Assembly (NCBI GenBank): GCA_963785115.1
Contig: CAWATY010000005.1
Coordinates: 124,001-188,000 of the forward strand
Length of the DNA stretch: 64,000 bases
From: JACCWP01 sp963785115
GTDB lineage: Bacteria; Actinomycetota; Actinomycetes; Propionibacteriales; Nocardioidaceae
Direction: 5' to 3'
Part shown: in pieces, positions 35,401 to 44,154 of the stretch
Layout: each line of letters starts with the position of its first letter
Numbering within the stretch: the first letter of the stretch is position 1
Translations under genes and position numbers: made by a program
The notes under the pieces: model-generated
Databases searched by the model: none
What the model was told of the DNA's origin: nothing
What the model saw: the letters and a program-made list of their open reading frames with translations, nothing else

Positions 35401-35638
35401 GGTCGTGGCGGCCGGGCCCGACCCCGACTGGAGCGCGGTGGTCGAGGGGACCCGGATCGGGGCCGACCCAGCCGCCGGCGGGTCCGCCGACCAGCCGAGC
35501 TTCGAGGTGGACGCCGGAGACGACGTGCGGGTCGAGGTCGAGCACCACACCTGGCGCGGCTGGTGGGTGGCCGCCCAGTGCGCCGGCCTCGCGGTGCTGC
35601 TGGTCCTCGCCGCGCCGACCCGGCGGAGGCGCTCGTGA
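32459..35638 (+). CDS. Large membrane glycosyltransferase (GT2 domain plus multi-helix region)
   Basis: A 1059-residue protein. After a Ser-rich start (a short repeat encodes SSPSSSPSSSHRSSHRR), residues about 35-260 are a GT2 domain: VTAVLVSHDGAAWLPQVLTAL, WVVVDTGSTDDSARIL, WIWLLHDDSAPAPEAL and GLGEDLDLGWRANRAGHRV. Roughly residues 420-790 hold about a dozen membrane helices, and an extracytoplasmic C-terminal domain with one final helix follows. This gene always sits beside whiB2 in actinobacteria and is thought to act in cell-wall polysaccharide assembly; its donor is unknown. The ATG at 32459 gives the shortest sensible N-terminus. Confidence 0.85.
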   Translation: MTDVAGRTPPRSSPSSSPSSSHRSSHRREPSGGDGHVTAVLVSHDGAAWLPQVLTALGAQTRMPDAWVVVDTGSTDDSARILAEAFGADDVLSLPRTTPYADAVAEGLSRRAAPRDGWIWLLHDDSAPAPEALECLVREATTAPDVAVVGPKVREWPSLRRLVEVGVTLGGTGRRETGLEPGEPDQGQHDAARDVLAVGTAGMLVRADVWGELDGLDAALGLGEDLDLGWRANRAGHRVRVAPDAMVFHVEAATRGRRSDGAVSGRPRRERRRTALLVLLANCRRTVLPVQLVRLFLGSLLRALGLLLVKAPGEAWDELRAVASVYARPLRLARLRRARRRTARIPPSAVRRLLPSVWHPYRAGAASVAEVVTGLLGARSTTVPRARVVETGPVAEEAESLAPEPGPLDRLAAHPWAGTVLLLTILTLVVLRDLLGGAGQLQGGALLPAPAGGSQWWAGYLASWHPVGVGTSADAPAYALLLAVLGVVTLGHAGLLVSLLLLLSAPLAALTGYGLARRLGLATPSRIWAAAVYGCTPLLTGALAQGRLGTVLATVWLPLVAAALVDLGRWRRDTDTRLVLWTRRARAGLALGVLVALVPVAYPLALLIGLGPLLVALRPATPVRPGGAVVSFLVVLGVPWAVAPWWLLERLRDPAAWWWEAGLADAGVGLLQPTTAELALGQPGGPGGVVTPWLLAGVVVGAVLALARADVRHVVLPAWCVAAAGLAAAAAGSGRVVTLDPGQAPVWVGFCLVVWWGGVLVAAAAGAADLRARLAGRSFGLSQPLVALVAIAAAVGPVLALSVQVSDGLDGPLRRDAPQAVPSYMAEDAISGAHVATVVLEGAADDGLGVTVVRADGWHTGEEPFAGAAGSEVVTATLADLLVSPRTDSASTLAGQGVGYVYAPAPVDPDVAAALDTAPGLVRAGAPEGDRAWQLDVPTGQLLATSGADAAGEPLDLESAAADGSPPWTVVLPGADEPRRLVVAAGPDPDWSAVVEGTRIGADPAAGGSADQPSFEVDAGDDVRVEVEHHTWRGWWVAAQCAGLAVLLVLAAPTRRRRS

Positions 35639-37190
35639 GCCCGCGGACCGCACGACCGTCGCGGTCGGCCCGGGGCCGGGGGCCCGGCTGATCGGGTTCG
35701 CCGGGCTGCTCCCGCTGGCGGTGGCCGCCGCGGCGCTGGTGGTCGCGGACCTGCGTCCGCCCGCCGAGCTGGAGCCCGCCGCCGAGCCCGGCAGCCGGCT
35801 GGTGAGCGCCGGAGCGCTCGCGTGCCCGGCGTTCCCGCTGGGGGCCGACACCGGAGCCGACAGCCCGGGCGCGCCGACCGACGTGGCCGTGGTCGCGCCC
35901 GACGGTGGAGGCAACGACCGCCGGGGGACAGTCGTGGCACGCACCGGCGGTACGGGCGGGACGACGGTGGCCGAGACCGACCAACCGGGCCCGTGGGTCA
36001 CCGGGCGGCTCAGCATGGCCGACGCCGCCGACCTGGTGGTGGAGTCGTCCGGCGCGCTGGGAGCCGGCGCGGCCGCCTTCACCGGCCAGACCTTCCCTCC
36101 TGAGGCGGGGGCCGGCCTGGCCGTGCAGCGCTGCGACGCGCCGGCACGCCAGTGGTGGTTCACCGGGGCCGGCAGCAGCACCGAGCGGGAGAGCACGCTG
36201 GTGCTGTCCAACGTCGACGCCTCGGAGGCCGTCGTCGACGTCGTCCTGCGCACCGAGCAGGGTGTGGCCGACACGGTGGGCACCGAGGGGGTGCGGGTAC
36301 GCGCGGGGGAGGTCGTGACCCTGCCCCTCGGCGGGCTGGTCGCCGGTACCGAGGAGGTGGCCGTCGAGGTCGACGCGACCCAGGGCCGGGTGGTCGCTGC
36401 CGTCGCCGACGACTGGTCCGGCGGCGTCGACAGCCTGGGCAGCGACTGGCTGGCACCGGGTGTCAGTCCGTCGACCCGGCTGCTGCTGCCGGGCGTCGTC
36501 GACGCCGGGCCGCGCTCGCGGCTGGTACTGGCCAACCCGACCGACAGCGTGACCCCGGTCGACATCGCGGTGGTCGACGACACCGGCACGTTCGTCCCCA
36601 CCGGCAAGGACGCGCAGGTCTCGTTGCCCGCCTCGGGCGTCGCGTCCGTCCCGCTGCCCGAGGACATCGGTGACGGGGCGGCGGTGCTCGTCGAGGCGTC
36701 CACCCCGGTCACCGCGGCGGTGCGGGTGGCCAGCGGGAGCGACGTCGCCTACACCGCGGGCGCCCCGGAGCTCACCGCGCCGGCGGTGGTGCCGCTGGAC
36801 CTCGGCGACAGCACGGACGACATCGAGGTGCGGCTCCAGCTCGCCGCCCCGGCGGCGCCGGCGAGCGAGGGCGACGATGGTGCGGCCGGGGCCGCGAACG
36901 TCACCATCACCGGCTACGACGCCGACGGCACCGAGACCGCCTCCGGCGACGTAAGCGTCGCCCCCGGCACGGGCCTGCTGGTCGACCCACGAGACGACCT
37001 CGACTTCACCGCTGAGCAGCTGCGCGACACCGCGTACCTCGTCGCGGAGCCGGCCGGTCGTCGCGGCGGGTCGGTACTGCTCGGCGCGGCCGTGCTGCGC
37101 GCACCCGACGGCCGGGTGGCGATCCTGCCGCTCGACCCTGGGCTCGAGCGGGTCGATGCGCCGACGCTCGTACCGTCGGTGGCCCCGTGA
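35635..37190 (+). CDS. DUF5719 family exported protein, probable one-base frameshift near its start
   Basis: From about 35685 the frame encodes an N-terminal membrane helix (LIGFAGLLPLAVAAAALVVADL) and a large extracytoplasmic beta-rich domain (VLSNVDASEAVVDVVLRTEQG, LVLANPTDSVTPVDIAVVDD, SVLLGAAVLRAPDGRVAILPLDPG), as in DUF5719 proteins next to whiB2. No start codon lies in that frame before the helix. A GTG at 35635 overlaps the previous stop (GTGA) but runs into a stop at 35689. Adding one G to the GGGGG run near 35679-35683 joins the two. It probably works with the neighbouring glycosyltransferase in the envelope. Confidence 0.72.
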
Positions 37191-37197
37191 GCCGGGC

Positions 37198-37659
37198 TCA
37201 GACGGCCGGGCGCGGGTCGACGTCGTCCGGGTCGCGGCCGAGCAGGTCGGCGAGCTCCTCGACCAGCACGTCGAGCACGAGAGCCGCGGTCTCCACCCGG
37301 CCGCGGACCCGCTGGGTCACCGGCAGCCGGTAGAGGACGACCCGAGCGGTCCCGGCGCGCCCGCCTGCCCGGTGGGTGCCGAGGGGCACCGGCCCGGCCC
37401 AGTCGGCGGGCAGCAGTGGGGTCTCCTCCACGCCGAACTCCACCGCGTCCAGGTCGCCCGGCAGGTGCCCGCGCAACCGCTCGACGGCCGTCGCGACGAC
37501 GTCGTCGAACGCGGCCGCGGGCGATGTCGACAGCGCCGGGCCGTCGGGGTTGAGCGGGCCGGGCAGTGCGAGCGGTCCGCGCAGCCCCCTGCCGTGCCGG
37601 TCGCGTCGCCGGCCGCCTCGTCGCTCGGCCGGCCGGGGCGCCGGACCCTCCGCCTCCAC
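37198..37659 (-). CDS. Metallopeptidase-family protein lacking the HExxH motif
   Basis: A 153-residue protein. FDDVVATAVERLRGHLPGDLDAVEFGVEETP and the late helix VLDVLVEELADLLGRDPDDVDP match the small zincin-like family that always occupies this position. Where active zincins carry HExxH the sequence reads VEELAD, so no zinc site is visible and peptidase activity is doubtful. The GTG at 37659 has TAGGCT 6 bases upstream. It converges on the DUF5719 gene with 7 bases between and diverges from the DUF3499 gene. Confidence 0.72.
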   Translation of the reverse strand: MEAEGPAPRPAERRGGRRRDRHGRGLRGPLALPGPLNPDGPALSTSPAAAFDDVVATAVERLRGHLPGDLDAVEFGVEETPLLPADWAGPVPLGTHRAGGRAGTARVVLYRLPVTQRVRGRVETAALVLDVLVEELADLLGRDPDDVDPRPAV

Positions 37660-37665
37660 GGGCCG

Positions 37666-37671
37666 AGCCTA
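37666..37671 (-). promoter_or_regulatory. -10 box TAGGCT of a leaderless promoter
   Basis: Minus-strand TAGGCT, 6 bases before the GTG at 37659. Confidence 0.55.
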
Positions 37672-37716
37672 GAGCGCAGGTCGGCGCGGCGGTCCGCGCA
37701 GCGGCCGGGGCGGCGC

Positions 37717-37722
37717 TACCGT
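37717..37722 (+). promoter_or_regulatory. -10 box TACCGT of a leaderless promoter
   Basis: TACCGT, 6 bases before the GTG at 37729; likely heads the DUF3499-manB-Trm112-SIS-manA operon. Confidence 0.6.
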
Positions 37723-37728
37723 CGGCGG

Positions 37729-38094
37729 GTGAGTTCTCGCCGCCGCTGTTCGCGTACCGCGTGCACCCGGTCGGCCATGGCGACGCTCACCTACGTCTAC
37801 TCCGACCAGACCGCTGTGCTGGGGCCCCTGGCCACGTACGCCGAGCCGCACAGCTACGACCTGTGCGACGCGCACTCCGAGCGACTCTCCGCGCCGCGCG
37901 GCTGGGAGGTCGTGCGGCTGGCGCCGGACCCGTCGGCCGGCGGCCCGAGCGGCGACGACCTGCTCGCTCTCGCCGACGCGGTGCGCGAGGCGGCCCGTCC
38001 GCTGCCGCCCGGCGAGGACGGCCAGCCCGTGGGCCAGGCGGTCGAGGTCGGCCGGCGCGGGCACCTGCGGGTGCTGCGCTCGACCGACGGCTGA
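37729..38094 (+). CDS. DUF3499 family protein
   Basis: A 121-residue protein with Cys7, Cys12 and Cys46 plus histidines (CSRTACTRSAMATLTYVYSD, then HSYDLCDAHSERL), suggesting a small zinc-binding fold. GWEVVRL follows. The family is restricted to actinobacteria and nearly always lies between the metallopeptidase-like gene and the phosphomannomutase gene; its role is unknown. It starts at GTG just after a clear leaderless promoter and ends 7 bases before manB. Confidence 0.85.
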   Translation: MSSRRRCSRTACTRSAMATLTYVYSDQTAVLGPLATYAEPHSYDLCDAHSERLSAPRGWEVVRLAPDPSAGGPSGDDLLALADAVREAARPLPPGEDGQPVGQAVEVGRRGHLRVLRSTDG

Positions 38095-38101
38095 CGCCCG
38101 G

Positions 38102-39508
38102 GTGGGCGCGCTGGACCGGGTGGTCAAGGCCTACGACGTGCGCGGTCTGGTGCCCGCCGACCTCGGACCGGCCGAGGTGGGCGCCCTCGCGGCGGGCTTC
38201 GCCGACCTGCTCGTCGCGGAGGCTCGTGGATCCGGCGCGAAGGCCGGGCCGGTGGTGCTGGGGCGTGACGTCCGCACCTCGTCGCCCGAGCTCGCCGCCG
38301 CCGTGGTCGACGGGGTGACGAGCGCCGGGCTCGACGTCGTCGACATCGGCCTGGCGTCGACCGACCAGCTCTACTTCGCCAGCGGGTGGCTGGACCACCC
38401 CGGGGTGATGGTCACGGCCAGCCACAACCCGGCGGCGTACAACGGGCTCAAGCTGTGCCGCAGCGGCGCCCGGCCGGTCGGCCGCGACACCGGCCTCGTC
38501 GAGGTGCAGCGCTCCGCGCAGGCGCGGCTGGACCGGCCACCGCCGGCACGATCGGCACCGTCGGCGGGCCAGCGGGGCAGCGTGCTGCAGCGGGAGGTGC
38601 TGGGCGACTACGCCGCGCACCTGCGTGCGCTCGCCCCGCTCGCCGGCCGCCGGCTGCGGGTCGTCGTCGACGCCGCCAACGCGATGGCCGGGCACACCGT
38701 GCCGGTGGTGCTCGGGCCGCTCGACATCGATCTGGTGCCGGTGTACTTCGAGCTCGACGGCACGTTCCCGAACCACCCGCCGGACCCGCTGGACCCGGCC
38801 ACGCTGACCGACCTTCGGGCCGCGGTCCGCGCCCACGACGCCGACGTCGGGCTGGCCTTCGACGGCGACGCCGACCGCTGTTTCGTCGTCGACGAGCGCG
38901 GTGACCCGGTGTCGCCGTCGGCGGTGACGGGGCTGATCGCGGTCCGGGCCCTGGCCACCGAGCCCGGGGCGCGGGTCGTGCACAACGTGGTCTGCTCGCG
39001 GGCGGTGCCGGAGGTGGTCCGCGAGCACGGGGGGGTGCCGGTCCGCACACCCGTCGGCCACTCGTTGATCAAGGCCGAGATGGCCCGCAGCGGCGCGGTC
39101 GTCGGTGGCGAGCACTCGGGGCACTACTACTTCCGTGACTTCTGGTACGCCGACTCCGGGCTGCTGGCGGCGCTGCACGTCCTGGCAGCGCTCGCCGAGT
39201 CGGCGCTGCCGTTGTCCGGGCTGCTCGCACCGTACGAGCGCTACGTGGCATCGGGGGAGCGCAACCACCGGGTCACCGATCCCGTGGCGACGGTGGCCGC
39301 GGTCGGGGAGCGCTGGGCCGCAGCCGACGGCGTGGGCACCGACGAGCTCGACGGGCTGACCGTGAGCCATGCCGGCTGGTGGTTCAATCTGAGGGCGTCG
39401 AACACCGAGCCGTTGCTGCGCCTCAACGTCGAGGGTGTGGACGCCGCCACCATGATCAGGGTGCGCGACGAGGTCGAGTCCCTCGTGCGCGGGGAAGGAA
39501 CGGCATGA
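38102..39508 (+). CDS. manB: Phosphomannomutase/phosphoglucomutase
   Basis: A 468-residue alpha-D-phosphohexomutase. The phosphoserine loop is TASHNP with Ser107. The metal-binding loop is DGDADR near residue 255. The sugar-binding loop is GGEHSGHYYF, and the phosphate-binding C-terminal loop is RASNTEPLLRLNVE. It interconverts mannose-6-phosphate and mannose-1-phosphate (and probably the glucose forms) for GDP-mannose and wall polysaccharide synthesis. Its stop overlaps the Trm112 ATG (ATGA). Confidence 0.94.
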   Translation: MGALDRVVKAYDVRGLVPADLGPAEVGALAAGFADLLVAEARGSGAKAGPVVLGRDVRTSSPELAAAVVDGVTSAGLDVVDIGLASTDQLYFASGWLDHPGVMVTASHNPAAYNGLKLCRSGARPVGRDTGLVEVQRSAQARLDRPPPARSAPSAGQRGSVLQREVLGDYAAHLRALAPLAGRRLRVVVDAANAMAGHTVPVVLGPLDIDLVPVYFELDGTFPNHPPDPLDPATLTDLRAAVRAHDADVGLAFDGDADRCFVVDERGDPVSPSAVTGLIAVRALATEPGARVVHNVVCSRAVPEVVREHGGVPVRTPVGHSLIKAEMARSGAVVGGEHSGHYYFRDFWYADSGLLAALHVLAALAESALPLSGLLAPYERYVASGERNHRVTDPVATVAAVGERWAAADGVGTDELDGLTVSHAGWWFNLRASNTEPLLRLNVEGVDAATMIRVRDEVESLVRGEGTA

Positions 39509-39708
39509 GGATCGACGACGACCTGCTGGCCATCCTGGCCTGCCCCGACTGTCGCTCGCCGCTGCGGGTCGACGACGAGGCCGCCGAGCTGGTGTGCACC
39601 GGCTGCGGGCTTGCCTACCCGGTGCGCGACGACATCCCGGTGCTGCTGGTCGACGAGGCAAGGCGGCCGCAGCCCGACCAGGCTGCGGGGTCGCCCGATG
39701 GCGGGTGA
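39505..39708 (+). CDS. Trm112-family small zinc-ribbon protein
   Basis: A 67-residue protein with two CxxC pairs (Cys13/Cys16 in LACPDCRSPL, Cys31/Cys34 in VCTGCGLAYPV) and the closing PVRDDIPVLLVDEA. In eukaryotes Trm112 activates methyltransferases; the bacterial members (UPF0434) are poorly understood. It is coupled to manB by an ATGA overlap and overlaps the SIS gene by 11 bases. Confidence 0.9.
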   Translation: MRIDDDLLAILACPDCRSPLRVDDEAAELVCTGCGLAYPVRDDIPVLLVDEARRPQPDQAAGSPDGG

Positions 39709-40732
39709 GCTCTTCGACGAGTCCCTGCTCGACGACGAGGTCGCGCTGACGGCCGTCGACCCCGTGCTGCGGCGGCTGGCGGAGGGTGGAGCCCGGGTGC
39801 GCCGAGAGGTCGACTCGACGGCGGAGGCCGTGGCCGGGCTCGGCGGCGGTCCGCGGCACCGCGCACTGGTCGTGGCAGGTGCCGACTCGCGGCTGCTGCG
39901 TGCCGTCCTGGAGCCGTGGTGCCCGGTCCCGTTCGTGGCCTGGCCCGGGCCGGGACTGCCCGGCTGGACCGGCGCGCACGACATCGTGGTCGTGCTCGCC
40001 CCGACCAGCGGCGACGAGGCGGCCACCACCGCGGTGGCCGAGGCGGCTCGGCGTGGCTGCACGCTGCTGGTGGCGTGCCCCGCGCACGCCCCGCTGGCCG
40101 AGCTCGCTGCCGGCCGGGAGACGACGCTGCTGCCGACGGTGACCGACGACAGCCTGGCCGTGGCGGTCGCCGTGCTCGCGGCGCTGCACCGGCTCGCGCT
40201 GGGACCCGAGGTCGATCCCGACGCCGTCGCCGCGGCTCTGGACGAGGTGGCCGTGACCTGCTCGCCCTTCCGCGACCTCGCCGGCAACCCGGCCAAGGAG
40301 ATCGCGATCGCGCTCGCCGACGTCATCCCGCTGGTGTGGGGCGGCACCGTGCTCGCGGCCCGGGCGGCGCGTCGGGTCGCCGAGGCGCTGCGCCGCTCGT
40401 CCGGCCGGGCCGCGCTCGCCGCCGATGCCGACCACCTGCTGCCGGTGCTGACCGCTGCTCCTCCGGCTGACCCCTTCGCCGACCCGTTCGCCGACCCGGT
40501 CGGCAGCACCCGGCCGGCGCTTGTCGTGCTCGCCGACGGCGACGACGCGCCGGTCGTCCGCGAGCAGCGCGGCCGGCTGGTGGCGGCGGCGCAGTCGCGT
40601 GGCGTACGGGTGCACACCGTCACCGGGACGGCCGGTGGCGCCATCGCTCGCTACGGCTCGCTGCTGGCCACCGGCTCCTACGCCGCCGCCTACCTCGGGG
40701 TGGGCCTCGGCCGACCGCCCGAGGACCTGTGA
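39698..40732 (+). CDS. SIS-domain sugar isomerase (phosphoglucose/phosphomannose isomerase-like)
   Basis: A 344-residue protein resembling the bifunctional PGI/PMI family: LFDESLLDDEVALTAVDP, ALVVAGADSRLLRAVLEPWCPVPFVAW, HDIVVVLAPTSGDEAATTAVAEAARRG (SIS phosphosugar-binding loop), NPAKEIAIALADVIPLVWGG and a C-terminal helix GGAIARYGSLLATGSYAAAYLGVGL. Expected role is isomerisation of fructose-6-phosphate to mannose- or glucose-6-phosphate. The ADPFADPFADP stretch is a small repeat. It overlaps Trm112 upstream and manA downstream (GTGA). Confidence 0.85.
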   Translation: MAGELFDESLLDDEVALTAVDPVLRRLAEGGARVRREVDSTAEAVAGLGGGPRHRALVVAGADSRLLRAVLEPWCPVPFVAWPGPGLPGWTGAHDIVVVLAPTSGDEAATTAVAEAARRGCTLLVACPAHAPLAELAAGRETTLLPTVTDDSLAVAVAVLAALHRLALGPEVDPDAVAAALDEVAVTCSPFRDLAGNPAKEIAIALADVIPLVWGGTVLAARAARRVAEALRRSSGRAALAADADHLLPVLTAAPPADPFADPFADPVGSTRPALVVLADGDDAPVVREQRGRLVAAAQSRGVRVHTVTGTAGGAIARYGSLLATGSYAAAYLGVGLGRPPEDL

Positions 40733-41874
40733 CCACAGGGCCGCCGGCCGACGCCTTCCCCGGACTCTTCGCCCTGCGCCCCCGGCTGGAGCACCGGGCG
40801 TGGGGGGATCCCGCGACGATCCCGGCGCTGCTCGGCACCGAGCCGGACGGGCGTCCGGTGGCCGAGCTGTGGATCGGCGGCTACCCCGGCCGCGGGGCGC
40901 TCACCGCCGACGGCACGCCCCTCGACGAGCTGCTGGCCGCCGCCGGCGCGCCAGCCCTCGGCGTGCTCGTCAAGCTGCTGACCGTCGCCTCGCCGCTCTC
41001 CCTGCAGCTGCACCCCGACGACGAGGCAGCCGCCCTGGGGTACGCCGCCGGGCTGGCGGGCTTCGCCGACCCGCGGGGCAAGCCCGAGCTGCTGTACGCG
41101 CTCACCCCCTTCTCCTCGCTGTCCGGCCTGCGCCCGCCCGCCGACGCGCTGCAGGTGCTGGACCGGATCGGGCTGGCCGGGCTGGCGGGCTGGGAGCCGG
41201 TGGTGACGGCGCTTCGCGGCGGGGACGTCCGCACCGCGCTCGGCGCGGTGCTCGCCGCCGGCCGCGCCCTGTCCGCCGGGCTCGCGGAGGTCCTGGCTGC
41301 CGACACCGCCGGCGACGCGCCGGGCCTCGGCCCGGCCCGCCGGGTCACCGCGACCCATGCCGACGACCCCGCGGTGGCCGCGACCCTGCTGCTGCAGCCG
41401 CACGAGCTGGCGCCCGGGCAGACCCTGTGGTGCCCGGCGGGCTGCCCGCACCTGCACGTGTCCGGGTGTGGCGTCGAGGTGCAGACCAGTGCCGACACCA
41501 CGCTGCGGGCGGGGCTCACGGCCAAGCCCGTCGACACCTACCGGTTCCTCCAGCACCTCGGCACCCGGGCGCCGCTGCTGCTGGCCCCGGCGCGCGAGGG
41601 CGCCGAGGAGGTCGTCACCGCCCCAGACGGCAGGCTCCGGCTCGGCGTCGTCTCCGGTGCAGCGGTGCTGGACCCGTTGCCGGTGCGGTCGCTGCTGCTG
41701 TGCGGGTCCGGCTCGGTGACCGTGCGGTCCGGCCGGGAGACGAGCGGGGCGACCGTCGGCATCGCGGCCGGTCACGGTGCGCTGGTGGGGGCGGGCACCG
41801 GACCCCTGGAGGTCTCCGTGGGCACCGGCGACGGCGTACTGTTTCGCGCGTCTACCCTGGGACCGACGGGCTGA
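40729..41874 (+). CDS. manA: Mannose-6-phosphate isomerase, class I
   Basis: A 381-residue cupin-type metalloenzyme. AELWIGGYPG and SLQLHPDDEAA (zinc-binding Gln and His) are the type I PMI signatures. FADPRGKPELLYALTPF carries the metal-binding glutamate, and a histidine occurs at CPHLHVSGCGVEVQ. It links fructose-6-phosphate to mannose-6-phosphate, feeding manB. The GTG start overlaps the SIS stop. It ends the sugar-phosphate operon 62 bases before ahcY. Confidence 0.93.
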   Translation: MTTGPPADAFPGLFALRPRLEHRAWGDPATIPALLGTEPDGRPVAELWIGGYPGRGALTADGTPLDELLAAAGAPALGVLVKLLTVASPLSLQLHPDDEAAALGYAAGLAGFADPRGKPELLYALTPFSSLSGLRPPADALQVLDRIGLAGLAGWEPVVTALRGGDVRTALGAVLAAGRALSAGLAEVLAADTAGDAPGLGPARRVTATHADDPAVAATLLLQPHELAPGQTLWCPAGCPHLHVSGCGVEVQTSADTTLRAGLTAKPVDTYRFLQHLGTRAPLLLAPAREGAEEVVTAPDGRLRLGVVSGAAVLDPLPVRSLLLCGSGSVTVRSGRETSGATVGIAAGHGALVGAGTGPLEVSVGTGDGVLFRASTLGPTG

Positions 41875-41875
41875 C

Positions 41876-41923
41876 CCGCTGCACCTACCGCTGCACCCAC
41901 CGCTGCACGTACCGCTGCAACCG
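41876..41923. repeat. Four 12-bp tandem repeats in the ahcY leader
   Basis: Four consecutive units of CCGCTGCACCTA and close variants (CCGCTGCACCCA, CCGCTGCACGTA, CCGCTGCAACCG) fill nearly all the space between manA and ahcY, ending just before the GAAGGA ribosome site. Confidence 0.8.
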
Positions 41924-41936
41924 ACGAAGGACACCG

Positions 41937-43373
<1,437 letters not shown>

Positions 43374-43399
43374 GGCGCGGCTGAGCCGCCGGCGCGGCG

Positions 43400-43405
43400 T
43401 ACCCT
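43400..43405 (+). promoter_or_regulatory. -10 box TACCCT of a leaderless promoter
   Basis: TACCCT, 7 bases before the GTG at 43413; drives the mtrA-mtrB-lpqB operon. Confidence 0.6.
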
Positions 43406-43412
43406 GACCTGC

Positions 43413-44126
43413 GTGCAGACCGAGAGCGGGGGCGCCCCGGCGGTGACCGGGCGTGGGCGGGTGCTGGTGGTCGACGACGACCCCAGCCTCGCGGAGATGC
43501 TGACCATCGTGCTGCGTGGCGAGGGTTTCGAGCCCCTGGTCTGCAGCAGTGGCGACAAGGCGATGTCGGCGTTCCGCCAGTACCGGCCCGACGTCGTGCT
43601 GCTCGACCTGATGCTGCCCGGCATGGACGGCATCGACGTGTGCAAGGCGCTGCGCGCGGAGTCCGGCGTGCCGATCGTGATGCTGACCGCCAAGACCGAC
43701 ACCGTCGACATCGTGGTCGGGCTGGAGTCCGGCGCCGACGACTACGTGGTCAAGCCGTTCAAGCCCAAGGAGCTGGTCGCGCGGATCCGCGCCCGGATGC
43801 GGCGCACCGACGACCCGGCCCCCGAACAGATCACCCTGCGCGACCTCAGCATCGACGTCGCAGGGCACAGCGTGAAGCGCGGCGACCAGGTGCTCACCCT
43901 CACGCCGCTCGAGTTCGACCTGCTGGTCTGCCTGGCCCGCAAGCCGTGGCAGGTGTTCTCCCGCGAGGTGCTGCTCGAGCAGGTCTGGGGCTACCGGCAC
44001 GCCGCGGACACCCGGCTGGTCAACGTGCACGTGCAGCGGCTGCGCTCCAAGATCGAGCACGACCCGGAGACACCCGAGATCGTGGTGACGGTGCGTGGTG
44101 TCGGGTACAAGGCCGGAACGGACTGA
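43413..44126 (+). CDS. mtrA: Response regulator MtrA
   Basis: A 237-residue OmpR-family regulator. The receiver has Asp21/Asp22 (VVDDDPS), phospho-acceptor Asp65 (LLDLMLPG) and LTAKTD with the conserved Thr/Lys; KPFKPKELVARIRARMRR follows. The C-terminal winged helix has LTPLEFDLLVCLARKPWQVFSREVLLEQVWGY and VHVQRLRSKIEHDPETPEIVVTVRGVGYK. The near identity to MtrA of other actinobacteria and the mtrB-lpqB context leave little doubt. It controls cell division and wall hydrolase genes. Confidence 0.97.
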   Translation: MQTESGGAPAVTGRGRVLVVDDDPSLAEMLTIVLRGEGFEPLVCSSGDKAMSAFRQYRPDVVLLDLMLPGMDGIDVCKALRAESGVPIVMLTAKTDTVDIVVGLESGADDYVVKPFKPKELVARIRARMRRTDDPAPEQITLRDLSIDVAGHSVKRGDQVLTLTPLEFDLLVCLARKPWQVFSREVLLEQVWGYRHAADTRLVNVHVQRLRSKIEHDPETPEIVVTVRGVGYKAGTD

Positions 44127-44154
44127 GCCCGCGTCCCCGGCGGCGCGCTCCCGG

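Noticed and set aside
41875..41936. S-adenosylhomocysteine riboswitch in front of ahcY
   Set aside because: The 62-base gap is filled by tandem 12-bp repeats and a ribosome site; no SAH-aptamer-like fold can be drawn.
43374..43412. Possible riboswitch or attenuator before mtrA
   Set aside because: Only 39 bases separate ahcY and mtrA and they hold a leaderless promoter; there is no room for a structured leader.
44095..44154. Start of mtrB inside mtrA at GTG 44095
   Set aside because: It would overlap mtrA by 32 bases and add a residue stretch without typical MtrB character; GTG 44155 is more reasonable, though not proven.
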